Position numbers and translations under genes: made by a program
From: an uncultured Kangiella sp.
GTDB taxonomy: Bacteria > Pseudomonadota > Gammaproteobacteria > Enterobacterales > Kangiellaceae
Length of the DNA stretch: 64,000 nt
Assembly (NCBI GenBank): GCA_950096615.1
Contig: CATNCP010000005.1
Span: 25,379-89,378 of the forward strand
Direction: 5' to 3'
Notes under the pieces: model-generated
What the model was told of the DNA's origin: nothing
The model's input: only the letters and a program-made list of their open reading frames with translations
The model's database searches: none
In this document: piece by piece, positions 39,178 to 48,085 of the stretch
How the letters are laid out: the number at the start of each line of letters is the position of its first letter
How positions within the stretch are numbered: the first letter of the stretch is position 1

Positions 39178-39724
39178 TAGCAAACCAAGACTGGCCAGAT
39201 TGGCCGTAACGTTGAACTAATAAGGTCAGTAGAAAGGCAATCACAAACCAGCCGACAGCCATAGCGCTTAAAGTTAGCCATGGGTTGTGAATAATAACTG
39301 CTCCAACACGCTCAGCTGCGAGGTAAGATACTGGACCACCTACAGCTGCCAATGCTCCAGCTAAGTAGGGGCTTTTTTGTACCCAGGCGAGAGAATGGTT
39401 AAATGCCGCTCCAAAGGCGAGCCACAAAGCAACGATCCACCATGGTGCCAATTGGTTAATAGGCCAGTGGTTATCATAAATTATCAGGCCACTGGCAGAC
39501 CATGCTGTTGCCAACACAAAGCCACACATCCCGCTGGTAAGAATTACAATTACATCACTTTCATTTCGACGAGTCGGCCAAAGTTGCCATAACAGCATGA
39601 GACCTAACAATAAGCACCCAAGCCAAATAAAGTTTTCTTCTGCGCCAAAAACAAAACCAATCCAAACTAACTGAAATAGCACAAAGTTAACGATGTTATT
39701 AGCATTTAAAGTTGTGCTAGCCAT
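39164..39724 (-). CDS. DUF2878 integral membrane protein
   Basis: The 186 residues are almost entirely hydrophobic, with about five or six membrane helices, and match the DUF2878 proteins found beside CFA-type methyltransferases, DUF1365 and FAD oxidoreductases in many marine gammaproteobacteria. No catalytic residues are obvious. It overlaps the methyltransferase upstream by 19 nt and the DUF1295 frame downstream. Confidence 0.82.
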   Translation of the reverse strand: MASTTLNANNIVNFVLFQLVWIGFVFGAEENFIWLGCLLLGLMLLWQLWPTRRNESDVIVILTSGMCGFVLATAWSASGLIIYDNHWPINQLAPWWIVALWLAFGAAFNHSLAWVQKSPYLAGALAAVGGPVSYLAAERVGAVIIHNPWLTLSAMAVGWFVIAFLLTLLVQRYGQSGQSWFANVWE

Positions 39725-40986
39725 TGCTCTCTCTTGTTAGTGGGTTTGGCAAAAAGCAAGTGGGTGTCACTGATAGACTTCTCTATAAATCCACCCTCAC
39801 AATAACTAAAATAGAATTTCCACATGCGTATAAATTCTTCGCTATATCCCTGCTCTTTCACCTCTTCAATATTGTCCTCAAAACTTTTAGCCCAGTGATT
39901 AAGAGTTTTAGCATAGCTTTCACCAAAATCTTCTAGGTTAATAAGTCTAAGATCTGAATTCTTGGCCCCGCTGGATACCACTGCCGAGACACAAGGAATG
40001 AAACTACCAGGGAATATATAACGCTTGATGAAGTCTACCGATTTCAAGGCTTGTTTGTAGCGGCGATCTTCAATAGTGATGGCTTGTATCAGTGCCAGGC
40101 CTTCTGGGTTGAGCAAGTCGCTACACTTTTTAATATAGGTATCAAGATAATGGTGGCCAACCGCCTCAATCATTTCTATTGAGACTAACTTATCAAATGT
40201 ACCTTTCAGATCTCGGTAATCCTGTTTTAAAAGAGTGATACGTTCTTCTAAACCTTCTTCAGCAATTCTTTGTTTTGCATACTGATATTGCTGTTCGGAT
40301 ATTGTGGTAGTGGTGACGTGGCAACCATAATTCTTGGCTGCATATATCGCCATTCCACCCCAACCAGTGCCTATCTCAATGACTTTGTCTGTTGGTTTCA
40401 AGTCCAACTTATCGCAGATAGTTTTTAATTTTCGTTCCGAGGCAACTTCTAATGATTCATTTTCGGCAAAAATTGCCGATGAGTACATCATATGCTTATC
40501 TAAAAACAACTTAAAAAATTCATTACCCAAGTCATAATGGGCAGAGATATTATCTTTGCTACCAGAAACACTATTCTTGTTAAAGTAATGCCATACTTTT
40601 AGAACACTATTTCTCAGCCATGCAAGACCGCCTTCCATTTCATCCAATAACTCAATATTGCGAACCAATATCTGAACCAGTCCAGTTAGATTATCAACAT
40701 CCCACTTGTTATCGATATATGACTGTGCAGCTCCATTACTTCCTTCAAGAGCGACTTGTCTGTAAAAGTCGAGGTCTCTTATCGTTAACGTCACAGCAAC
40801 ATCTGTTTGCTGCTCACCACAAACATAGGTTTCAACAGGATCGGTCACGGTAATAGAGCCGTTTTGAATCCGTCCTAAGGTACTTTTAACTTGGTTGCGG
40901 ATAATTTTAAGCATGCCACTATTGGCAGTCGCCTGCTTCAACTCATTACTGTTTTGTCGTTTTGCAACACGTGTGCCCTGCGTCAT
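39706..40986 (-). CDS. cfa: Cyclopropane fatty acid synthase-type methyltransferase
   Basis: The 426 residues follow the Cfa layout: an N-terminal lipid-binding domain (to about 130), the segment ISAHYDLGNEFFKLFLD, the SAM motif VIEIGTGWGGMAIYAA, SIEMIEAVGHHY, and a C-terminal FSYCEGGF region. Enzymes of this family add a methylene or methyl group to cis double bonds of phospholipid acyl chains. The sequence suggests the branch that sits in photo-oxidative stress clusters, which includes methylases of branched unsaturated or furan fatty acids. AGGAG precedes the ATG, and DUF1365 ends 8 bp upstream. Confidence 0.92.
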   Translation of the reverse strand: MTQGTRVAKRQNSNELKQATANSGMLKIIRNQVKSTLGRIQNGSITVTDPVETYVCGEQQTDVAVTLTIRDLDFYRQVALEGSNGAAQSYIDNKWDVDNLTGLVQILVRNIELLDEMEGGLAWLRNSVLKVWHYFNKNSVSGSKDNISAHYDLGNEFFKLFLDKHMMYSSAIFAENESLEVASERKLKTICDKLDLKPTDKVIEIGTGWGGMAIYAAKNYGCHVTTTTISEQQYQYAKQRIAEEGLEERITLLKQDYRDLKGTFDKLVSIEMIEAVGHHYLDTYIKKCSDLLNPEGLALIQAITIEDRRYKQALKSVDFIKRYIFPGSFIPCVSAVVSSGAKNSDLRLINLEDFGESYAKTLNHWAKSFEDNIEEVKEQGYSEEFIRMWKFYFSYCEGGFIEKSISDTHLLFAKPTNKREQWLAQL

Positions 40987-40994
40987 TGATACTC

Positions 40995-41801
40995 CTAGGA
41001 TTGACTATGTTTGGGATGGTCAAATACTTTTAATCGTTTGAGCCATAATTTCAGAGCTTGCCAATAGATCAAAAAGCTCATCTTATGCGGCTGTAAAGCA
41101 TGAGTGAAAACATACTTTCTCATGCTACTTGTTGTTAATGGTAATAGCTGCCCTGTGAAGGTTGCGTCAAAATATTTTTTCCCTTCAGTCGTTAACACAG
41201 CCATGTGAACCCTAAGCTCATCGTTAACGACTTTAAAGGTCCAGCGATAGAGCATATCCATCTGTATAAACGGTGACACATGGAACTCTTTCTTAAAACT
41301 GAACTGATAGACGTTGCCGCGCCTTGTGCTTTCTTCCTCAGCACAATCAAAAACGTAGCTATGGCGCTCACTCCAAGGGGTGTTGGTTATTTCACTGACG
41401 ATAAATGCTAGCTTCTGATCTAAGTCGTAACAATAGTAAAAACATACAGAATTGAAGTTATACCCATAATTTCTAAGGTGGGACATCATGTAGACTTTGC
41501 CAGAAAATTCTTTCCCAGTAATCGATTTAATACTTGAAATAATTTTCTGCTTATTTTCTTTTGGGTATTTATTATTACTAAGTGAAGGCTTAATACCCTG
41601 ATGAAAGTCCTTAGCTCTATAACTCACAAAATTTGCTTTTTCGATTGACCATAATCGGCTACGACTGAATTGCTCTTCCACCTTATCCAAATCAAGCAGG
41701 GTCCACGCCATATCATATTCAAATTCATGGGCCTTTGGCGCATACCGTCGATGTCGTACCCAGCCTTTGACTATACTATTATTCAGCATAACCATTATCA
41801 C
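40995..41801 (-). CDS. DUF1365 family protein
   Basis: The protein has up to 268 residues from GTG 41801. ATG 41789 (MLNNSIVKGWVRH) is an equally good start. The family signatures VRHRRYAPKAHEFEYDM, the YNFNSVCFYYC segment and FHVSPFIQMD are clear. DUF1365 proteins nearly always lie next to an FAD oxidoreductase and a CFA-type methyltransferase, as here, and are thought to act with them on lipids. The exact reaction is unknown. The gene overlaps the oxidoreductase gene upstream. Confidence 0.9.
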   Translation of the reverse strand: MIMVMLNNSIVKGWVRHRRYAPKAHEFEYDMAWTLLDLDKVEEQFSRSRLWSIEKANFVSYRAKDFHQGIKPSLSNNKYPKENKQKIISSIKSITGKEFSGKVYMMSHLRNYGYNFNSVCFYYCYDLDQKLAFIVSEITNTPWSERHSYVFDCAEEESTRRGNVYQFSFKKEFHVSPFIQMDMLYRWTFKVVNDELRVHMAVLTTEGKKYFDATFTGQLLPLTTSSMRKYVFTHALQPHKMSFLIYWQALKLWLKRLKVFDHPKHSQS

Positions 41802-43035
41802 GAAGTAACTGCTGAGCAGCCTCTAAGCCACTACGCGCTCCATCTTCATGAAAACCCCATCCCCAGTAAGCTCCACAATAATAACTGGACATTTCTCCTT
41901 GCAATTCCGGCCTTCTATTTTGCGCATCGATTGTTTTCTGCGTGTAAACAGGATGCTCATACTCTAAGTACTTCCATACCTTCTTCGTATCAACCTGCTC
42001 ACTCATATTTAAACTGACAATCACTGGTCGCTCCGTCGGCAAAGACTGTAATAAGTTCATGTAATAACTCACCGTACATTGTACTTTGCTGATTTCATTT
42101 CTTATCACATTCCAACTTGCCCAAGCTTTTTTCTTTTTAGGCAATAAGGCTACATCCCAGTGGAGACATATTTCGTTTCGTTGATACTTAATGGCTCCCA
42201 ATACTTCTCTCTCAGAGCTGGTGGGTTCATCCAACAATTTCAGCGCTTGGTCGCTATGACAAGCGAATATCACGTGATCAAACTGATGCTCTTCTCCGCC
42301 TGAAAAATGTAATGTCACCCCATGCTCGGTTCTTTCTACTTTCGCTATTGAGGCATTCAAACTTACATCAAAATTCGCCTTTTCTGTTATGGCTTTAAGG
42401 TATTGGCGAGAGCCACCACTCACCGTTTTCCATACAGGGCGGTCACTTATCTGCATCATGTTATGGTTTTGCATGAAGGCGACTAAATACCGAGCAGGGA
42501 AATCCATAATTAAATCGGCTTTTCCAGACCACAATGCCGAGGCCATTGGAATGATATGCTCATTCGTGAAGTAGTCACTATAACCATTAACCCTTAAATA
42601 CTCACCCAAAGAGATGTTGTTACTTACCTCTTCAAGCAACGCCGGTGCTTCTTTATAGAAGCGCGTTATATCTCGAATCATTCGGAGAAATTTAGGATTG
42701 AAGATATTCCGTCGTTGGCAAAATAGTTTGTTAATGTTGGTAGCATTATACTCAAGTCCGCTAAAACGATTTGATACAGCAAAACTCATATCACTGTCTT
42801 TATAGGCAACATTATATTTATTCAACAACTCCAAAAATCGTGGGTAGTTGTCTGGGTTGAACACAATGAACCCTGTATCCACATCGATTGATTCACCATC
42901 GACATCAATCGTGTGAGTATCAGCATGACCGCCAACCTTACTGTTCTTTTCGTAAACAGTCACCTCACATTTGTCTGATAAATATTCTGCTGCTGAAATT
43001 CCTGAAATACCCGAACCGATGATTGCTACCTTCAA
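41779..43035 (-). CDS. FAD-dependent amine oxidase-like oxidoreductase
   Basis: The 418 residues begin with an FAD-binding Rossmann motif (IIGSGISGISAAEYL, GxGxxG at 7-12), then VYEKNSKVGGHADT and VDTGFIVFN, and end with a dinucleotide-family segment GWGFHEDGARSG. This subgroup accompanies DUF1365 and CFA-type enzymes and is related to desaturases acting on methylated acyl chains. The start codon is TTG, which overlaps the desaturase stop as TTGA, with AGGAG 7 nt upstream. Confidence 0.92.
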   Translation of the reverse strand: MKVAIIGSGISGISAAEYLSDKCEVTVYEKNSKVGGHADTHTIDVDGESIDVDTGFIVFNPDNYPRFLELLNKYNVAYKDSDMSFAVSNRFSGLEYNATNINKLFCQRRNIFNPKFLRMIRDITRFYKEAPALLEEVSNNISLGEYLRVNGYSDYFTNEHIIPMASALWSGKADLIMDFPARYLVAFMQNHNMMQISDRPVWKTVSGGSRQYLKAITEKANFDVSLNASIAKVERTEHGVTLHFSGGEEHQFDHVIFACHSDQALKLLDEPTSSEREVLGAIKYQRNEICLHWDVALLPKKKKAWASWNVIRNEISKVQCTVSYYMNLLQSLPTERPVIVSLNMSEQVDTKKVWKYLEYEHPVYTQKTIDAQNRRPELQGEMSSYYCGAYWGWGFHEDGARSGLEAAQQLLRDNGYAE

Positions 43036-43919
43036 ACTCTTTTCTCCTGCACTTTAGCCATCTCGGGCTTTCGTAAGTCCCAAATCAAACCCAACTTTTC
43101 CATAATAAATAATAGGTAATAACTTATGTCCAGCTCCCACCACCTTAAACCCTGTTTAACGGACGATGGAAATTGATGGTGATTATTGTGCCACCCTTCT
43201 CCCAGAGTTAGTAAAGCCAGTAAGGGATTGTTTCGACTATCATCATTGGTTTCGAAGCTCCGAAATCCCCAACGGTGAGCTAGCGAGTTAATTAAAAATG
43301 TCACGTGCGACAGCACAACTGTTGACACAAAATATCCCCAAATCAAAATTTGCCACTTAGTCGCACCTAGAGCAGGATGAGCATGTTCGATATAGGCTCC
43401 TACCATGAGTATTAAGAATGCATAAATAATTGGCGGCACAATGTCGTACCGATCTAGCCACTTCAACTCTTTGTACTTTGCTAAGTCTTTGACGCGGTCT
43501 TCGTTGGTGGCAAAATTCTTTTTGTTAAGAAACCACAGGGTATGACTTCTTAGAAAGCCATCACGTGGCGAGTGAGAGTCGTTTTCTGTATCGGCGTGTT
43601 TATGATGATGACGGTGATGTGCAGCCCACCATAGCGGCCCCCGCTGCGTTGCAGTTGCTCCCAAGAAACCAAAAATCGCCTGCATGATACGGCTCGTTTT
43701 AAAGCTTTTGTGGGAAAAGTATCGGTGGTAAAAGGCTGTAATGGCAAACATTCGAATAAAGTAGCTTGCTGCAAATACAATGATAGCTACCCAGCTCACA
43801 CCGACAACCAGCACCAATAAACAGGTCAAATGCAGTAATATGTATGGAATGACTCTGGGCCAGTCGACTTCGTCGCCCGAATCAGCTCCCACTATTTTGT
43901 TATCAAACCACTGTTTCAA
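43032..43919 (-). CDS. Membrane fatty acid (acyl-CoA-type) desaturase
   Basis: The 295 residues have membrane helices and the three histidine boxes of di-iron desaturases: HRYFSH (65-70), HHRHHHKH (101-108) and HNNHH in the C-terminal third. A delta-9-type desaturase would supply the double bonds used by the two downstream methyltransferases. The start is TTG, supported by GAGGA about 8-9 nt upstream. It is the first gene of the eight-gene minus-strand lipid operon and is divergent from the NTF2-like lipoprotein gene. Confidence 0.95.
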   Translation of the reverse strand: MKQWFDNKIVGADSGDEVDWPRVIPYILLHLTCLLVLVVGVSWVAIIVFAASYFIRMFAITAFYHRYFSHKSFKTSRIMQAIFGFLGATATQRGPLWWAAHHRHHHKHADTENDSHSPRDGFLRSHTLWFLNKKNFATNEDRVKDLAKYKELKWLDRYDIVPPIIYAFLILMVGAYIEHAHPALGATKWQILIWGYFVSTVVLSHVTFLINSLAHRWGFRSFETNDDSRNNPLLALLTLGEGWHNNHHQFPSSVKQGLRWWELDISYYLLFIMEKLGLIWDLRKPEMAKVQEKRV

Positions 43920-43964
43920 CGTAATAATTCCTCGGATGGTGTAAGCGATATGTTAAGCTCAAAA

Positions 43965-44030
43965 TTGTGAAAATCCTGTGAACTGACTTTTCACAAATAT
44001 TTGACGTGCGAGCTATTATTCTCTTATAAC
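43965..44030. promoter_or_regulatory. Divergent lipid-cluster promoter with phased 7-bp repeats
   Basis: TTGTGAA (43965-43971) and CTGTGAA (43976-43982) are direct repeats with an 11-bp period, followed by the same heptamer inverted (TTCACAA, 43990-43996). The outer copies form a 9-bp perfect inverted repeat TTGTGAAAA/TTTTCACAA. On the plus side, TTGACG (44001-44006) and TATAAC (44025-44030) with an 18-bp spacer form a promoter for the lipoprotein gene. The leftward promoter lacks a clear -35 box, which suits an activator. An 11-bp repeat period is typical for OmpR/PhoB-family sites. Confidence 0.5.
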
Positions 44031-44053
44031 ATCATAAAGTAGGTACTAGCACA

Positions 44054-44617
44054 ATGAAGCTACTCAAACTTATAGTTGCACTAACTCTTAGCCTGGCAAT
44101 CATCTGCTGCTCTTCAGGAGGAGACCGCATGTATAACGATCGTGTTGAGGAATTTTTATCGGTTTTAGAAACCATTCCTTCGACCAGTAATCATTCAGAT
44201 CCCGCATCTCACTTCTCAACAGTCTTTAAAGATTTCCATCTTGATGCAAAAGAAGCGAAGATTCGTGACGTTTATGCTGAAAAATTCTACTTTAACGACA
44301 CTTTCAAGACTTTTCGCACCATTGATGAACTGATTCCCTACATGGAAGAGACTGCTGAAAATGTCAAAACGACCACTGTCGAAATTCTTGACGTCAGCAA
44401 AAGCGACTCTGATTATTACCTTCGCTGGAAAATGATTATGGAATTTACAGCCAAAGGGAGAGATATCCGCTCTGTATCAGTAGGCATGACACAGCTGCGC
44501 TTCAATGAGCAGGGAAAAGTCATTTTGCACCAAGACTACTGGGATGGCGCTGAAGGGTTCTATCAACACCTTCCTTATATTGGGTACTTTGTCAGAAAAG
44601 TTCGAGATAGCCTATAA
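44054..44617 (+). CDS. NTF2/SnoaL-like lipoprotein
   Basis: The 187 residues begin with a lipoprotein signal ending in LSLAIICCSS, so a lipid-anchored periplasmic product is expected. The body looks like an NTF2-like cone fold (IRDVYAEKFYFNDTFKTF, VILHQDYWDGAEGFY). Such proteins occur in the same lipid/photo-oxidative clusters. The substrate is unknown. Its stop overlaps the next start by one base (TAATG). Confidence 0.82.
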   Translation: MKLLKLIVALTLSLAIICCSSGGDRMYNDRVEEFLSVLETIPSTSNHSDPASHFSTVFKDFHLDAKEAKIRDVYAEKFYFNDTFKTFRTIDELIPYMEETAENVKTTTVEILDVSKSDSDYYLRWKMIMEFTAKGRDIRSVSVGMTQLRFNEQGKVILHQDYWDGAEGFYQHLPYIGYFVRKVRDSL

Positions 44618-45150
44618 TGCGTATTGCCATATTTATCCTTCTAACAGCGATAGCCAACATAGCTATCGCTGACTTACCTAAGAATATTTCTCACAGCCAA
44701 GGCGATTTTAAACTTTGCGCTAAAGAAAGAGTATCTAAGTTGTGGTTTGATATCGTCGATGTTGGTATCTATTACCAAGACTGTGACTCAGCCCAGCATG
44801 TTTTCGATGACCAAACCAAGCTATTGCGCTTTGCATATCTGAGAGAAGTTGAAGGACATCAGTTCACAGAGGGCGCCGTAGAATACTTACAAGAAAACCT
44901 TACCTCAGATGACTTGAACGCGTGTAGTAAGCCATTCGAAGCCATCAATAGCGTTTATAAAAATGTCTCATCAGGCGATTATTATGATCTATACCTTTTT
45001 GAGAATGAAGGTTTAAAGCTTTACCTTAACGACCAGCACTTACATGATATGGACAACACAGATTGTCATTCTAAGTATTTATATGTGTGGTTCGGTGAAG
45101 AAACCATGGATAGCCAATTTAATGATTTAGCCAACAAGATAAAGCCTTAA
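44617..45150 (+). CDS. Periplasmic chalcone isomerase-like protein
   Basis: The 177 residues start with a signal peptide (cleavage near AIA-DLP) and continue with a fold resembling the chalcone isomerase-like family (LWFDIVDVGIYY, LLRFAYLREVEGHQF, YDLYLFENEGLKLYLND). Such family members are often fatty-acid-binding rather than enzymes, which suits the neighbourhood. It is coupled to the lipoprotein gene upstream and ends tail to tail with the photolyase gene, sharing the bases TTAA for both stops. Confidence 0.8.
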   Translation: MRIAIFILLTAIANIAIADLPKNISHSQGDFKLCAKERVSKLWFDIVDVGIYYQDCDSAQHVFDDQTKLLRFAYLREVEGHQFTEGAVEYLQENLTSDDLNACSKPFEAINSVYKNVSSGDYYDLYLFENEGLKLYLNDQHLHDMDNTDCHSKYLYVWFGEETMDSQFNDLANKIKP

Positions 45151-46520
45151 CTTAGCAACTCTAACGCTCTTTTCCTTGCTGCTTTATAATCAATGACAGG
45201 TTCAGGATAGCCGACGTTTTCTCTTTGCTTTACACTCGGCTCATGAATGGATTTATCATCCAACTCTTTAAGCTCTGGCACCAGTTTCCGAATAAAGTCA
45301 CCTTTCGGATCAAAACGTTTAGACTGAGATAAGGGACTCATTATTCTAAAATATGGCGCACCATCAGCCCCAGTTGAAGAGCACCACTGCCATCCCCCAT
45401 TGTTCGATGCAAAATCTCCATCGATTAACTTTTCCATAAAGTATTTTTCGCCTAAACGCCAATCAACAAGACATAGCTTATTCAAAAACATGGCCGCATT
45501 CATTCGTAAACGGTTATGCATCCAACCTGTTTGATTTAACTGTCGCATTGCTGCATCAATAATAGGGAAACCAGTACGTCCCTCTTTCCATGCTTCAAAG
45601 GCTTCGCTGTTATCAACCCATACTTCTTTCGCGCTGAGATTGAAGGCTTTATGCTTAGTAATCTGCGGATTATCAATCAGTATTTGTCGATAAAACTCTC
45701 GCCAAACTAACTCGGAGAACCAGGTATTTCCATAAAGTTTTTGCTCATCTCCTTCATAGTGTTCTAACAGCGCATGTATGCATTGTTTGGCCGATATCGC
45801 CCCGATGGTTAAATAAGGCGAAATACAACTTGTTCCAGATACGGACGGTATATCACGTTTACTTTTGTATTGATCGACTTTACCCAGAAATCTATCAACT
45901 CTTTCTAACGCAGCCTTTTCACCAGGCGGCCACAGATCTTCTCGGTATTCCTCTGAGAAATCATCTGTTGTCTGCTCTTTGATATCAAGACTTTGCTTTT
46001 CAGGTTCTTTTAAAGGCTCTATAGGCGCTGTTTTATGCACCTCTATCCACGCCTTCTTATAAGGTGTAAACACTCGATACGGATCGCCCTGCTTATTTTT
46101 CACTTGGTTGGGCTCTAACGCCATATCACCATGAAACCGATTCACTTCTAAGCCATCAGCTTCTAAGTCCTTTACCAGCTCGCTATCACGTTCCAGCTCA
46201 TTAACTGGGTACTCATTATTAAAGAACACCGCATCGACGTCATGATCTTTAATTACTTCTTTTATCAGTTTTGTCTGATCTGTAAAGTAATCACAGGTCA
46301 TGATGTGTAAGGGTATATTGAGCTTGTTCAGCGTCTCTCTCAACAGAAGCAATGAATCATAAATTAAGCCAACTTTGGCTTTCGCTTCATGGTGTTGCTC
46401 TCGCTGTTTCTTCGCCTCAATATATATAGCGATCACTTCACCAGATTTTGCGGCATGATGAAGTGCAGGATTATCATTAACTCGAATATCTTGACGAAAC
46501 CAAACCAACTTCTTGCCCAT
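45147..46520 (-). CDS. phrB: Deoxyribodipyrimidine photolyase
   Basis: PhrB repairs cyclobutane pyrimidine dimers using blue light. The 457 residues show the N-terminal antenna domain (WFRQDIRVNDNPAL) and the FAD/DNA domain with WREFYRQI, the GRTGFPIIDAAMRQL segment, MHNRLRM and NGGWQWCSSTGAD. Length is typical. It overlaps the upstream DUF523/DUF1722 gene by one base (TAATG), as phr is linked to ybgA in E. coli. Confidence 0.97.
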   Translation of the reverse strand: MGKKLVWFRQDIRVNDNPALHHAAKSGEVIAIYIEAKKQREQHHEAKAKVGLIYDSLLLLRETLNKLNIPLHIMTCDYFTDQTKLIKEVIKDHDVDAVFFNNEYPVNELERDSELVKDLEADGLEVNRFHGDMALEPNQVKNKQGDPYRVFTPYKKAWIEVHKTAPIEPLKEPEKQSLDIKEQTTDDFSEEYREDLWPPGEKAALERVDRFLGKVDQYKSKRDIPSVSGTSCISPYLTIGAISAKQCIHALLEHYEGDEQKLYGNTWFSELVWREFYRQILIDNPQITKHKAFNLSAKEVWVDNSEAFEAWKEGRTGFPIIDAAMRQLNQTGWMHNRLRMNAAMFLNKLCLVDWRLGEKYFMEKLIDGDFASNNGGWQWCSSTGADGAPYFRIMSPLSQSKRFDPKGDFIRKLVPELKELDDKSIHEPSVKQRENVGYPEPVIDYKAARKRALELLS

Positions 46521-47476
46521 TACAGATAATTCCTTAAGCCGAGTTCAACAGGATGAGGGTTCAGGTACGCTTGCTGAGCAATGTACTCATTGCCATATTG
46601 ATTAATGTAATGGTTAATTAGAGTAATAGGGGCAATCAAAGTCACCATACCCTTACGGTATTGCTCAATAACATTAATTAGCTCTTGCTTGGCAGCGGGT
46701 GCTAAATCTTCTTTTAAATACCCTAAAACATGATAAAGCACATTACTATGAGATTTAGCATCAGCAATTTTCTTTAAAGACTCCATCAATGCCTGCTCAT
46801 AGCTACCGATTAATTCTTCTAGCGGTAACCCATCATTGTTAGCCACCAACCGTCCTAGTTTCTTATAATCTGCATAGTTGTGCGCCATAACCAGATACTT
46901 GTAACGGCTGTGGAATTTGACCAGAGCATCAACCGAAGGGGACACTTTTACCTGATCTTTAAAATCTTGGTAAGCAAACACCCTAGTGATAAAGTTCTCT
47001 CTTAACTTTGGATCTTGTAATCGACCTTCCTCTTCTACTGGTAGCTCAGGCCGCTCATTCATGATCTCATTAATATAAACTCCACGGTCTGAGCGACCAG
47101 CAGGGTTACCATTTTGGTGATATACCTTAACCCGCTCCATACCACAGCTTGGCGAATTTCGAATCACGATATAGCCACTTACATCATTGAGCTCTGGCAA
47201 TTTTCCTTTTGCAAAAGCCTTAAGTTCATCAGTCACATCATAGGAATGATCATCGACTTGAACGACTCGGATCGCCTTATCTTCATTTTCGATTAACCGA
47301 ATAGGCGGTCTCGGAGCAGGCATTCCAATTCCCATTTCAGGACATATCGGTTGATACTCAAACCAGTCGTTTAATGTATTGAGACAGTATTTCGATTGCT
47401 TATGCCCACCATCGAAACGAACTTTGTTGCCTAATAGGCAAGAACTAATAGCTATAGGTATTTTTTTCATGCCCAA
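46520..47476 (-). CDS. DUF523 (TudS-like) plus DUF1722 (YbgA) fusion protein
   Basis: The 318 residues combine an N-terminal DUF523 domain with three cysteines in conserved settings (C13 in SSCLLG, C45 in PICPEMG, C111 in SPSCGMERVK), the pattern of [4Fe-4S] thiouracil desulfidases, and a C-terminal DUF1722/YbgA domain (FHSRYKYLVMAH, NVLYHVLGYLK). It is coupled to phrB, suggesting a role in UV or nucleobase damage, which is inference. TTG 47476 is preferred because AAGGAGGT lies 6-7 nt upstream. ATG 47470 is the alternative. Confidence 0.92.
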   Translation of the reverse strand: MGMKKIPIAISSCLLGNKVRFDGGHKQSKYCLNTLNDWFEYQPICPEMGIGMPAPRPPIRLIENEDKAIRVVQVDDHSYDVTDELKAFAKGKLPELNDVSGYIVIRNSPSCGMERVKVYHQNGNPAGRSDRGVYINEIMNERPELPVEEEGRLQDPKLRENFITRVFAYQDFKDQVKVSPSVDALVKFHSRYKYLVMAHNYADYKKLGRLVANNDGLPLEELIGSYEQALMESLKKIADAKSHSNVLYHVLGYLKEDLAPAAKQELINVIEQYRKGMVTLIAPITLINHYINQYGNEYIAQQAYLNPHPVELGLRNYL

Positions 47477-47510
47477 ATTATTACCTCCTTATCGTGAAAA
47501 CCATGTGAAA

Positions 47511-47942
47511 TTATTCTTCCTCACTAACAGAGCTCATCTCAACAGTAACGATAATCTTTCTTCCATCAAAATTGGTTACCATCAGCCAAGTTTTATCACT
47601 TGAAAAATCTTCAGTTAGAATAGGTCCAGATATCAATTCTTCTTTCTTAAACAGCTTAAATTCGATGTTAAAGCTTTCCTCACCCTTTGCTAATAACTTT
47701 AACTCAAAGTTTAACTCCTTCTTATTATCCCCTGACATGTTCATATAACTCGCAACCTTCTCACGAGTAACCATCTTCGGATTGCTAAATGGTTCCAGCG
47801 TCTGATAAGTCTGAAGCCCATTACTTACATCAGTAATATCAAAAAGCTTTATATCAAACAAATAGTGTTTGTCTTCGGCTGAAACAGTCAGAGTCACGAG
47901 TGATAGCACCACCATTAGTGTAAATTTTGCTATTTTCATCAT
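47511..47942 (-). CDS. Secreted hypothetical protein
   Basis: The product has 143 residues, or 142 from the second ATG (47939), which fits the GAGG ribosome site better. A clear signal peptide (FTLMVVLSLVTLTVSA-ED) is followed by about 120 residues of alternating polar and hydrophobic strands without cysteines, ending in an acidic tail. I recognise no family. It lies 34 bp upstream of the DUF523/DUF1722 gene on the same strand and may be the first gene of the phrB operon. Confidence 0.65.
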   Translation of the reverse strand: MMKIAKFTLMVVLSLVTLTVSAEDKHYLFDIKLFDITDVSNGLQTYQTLEPFSNPKMVTREKVASYMNMSGDNKKELNFELKLLAKGEESFNIEFKLFKKEELISGPILTEDFSSDKTWLMVTNFDGRKIIVTVEMSSVSEEE

Positions 47943-48085
47943 TAGCCTCGGTTATATAAATTCATGTTCATCATTAGAGCTTTTAGACATGAAATCAATT
48001 TAAATTACTGATATTCTTAATATTCCTGAAGGAATAGCTTAAGCCCTTTGCCATAATATTGAGATTCTCATATAACTCTAACATT

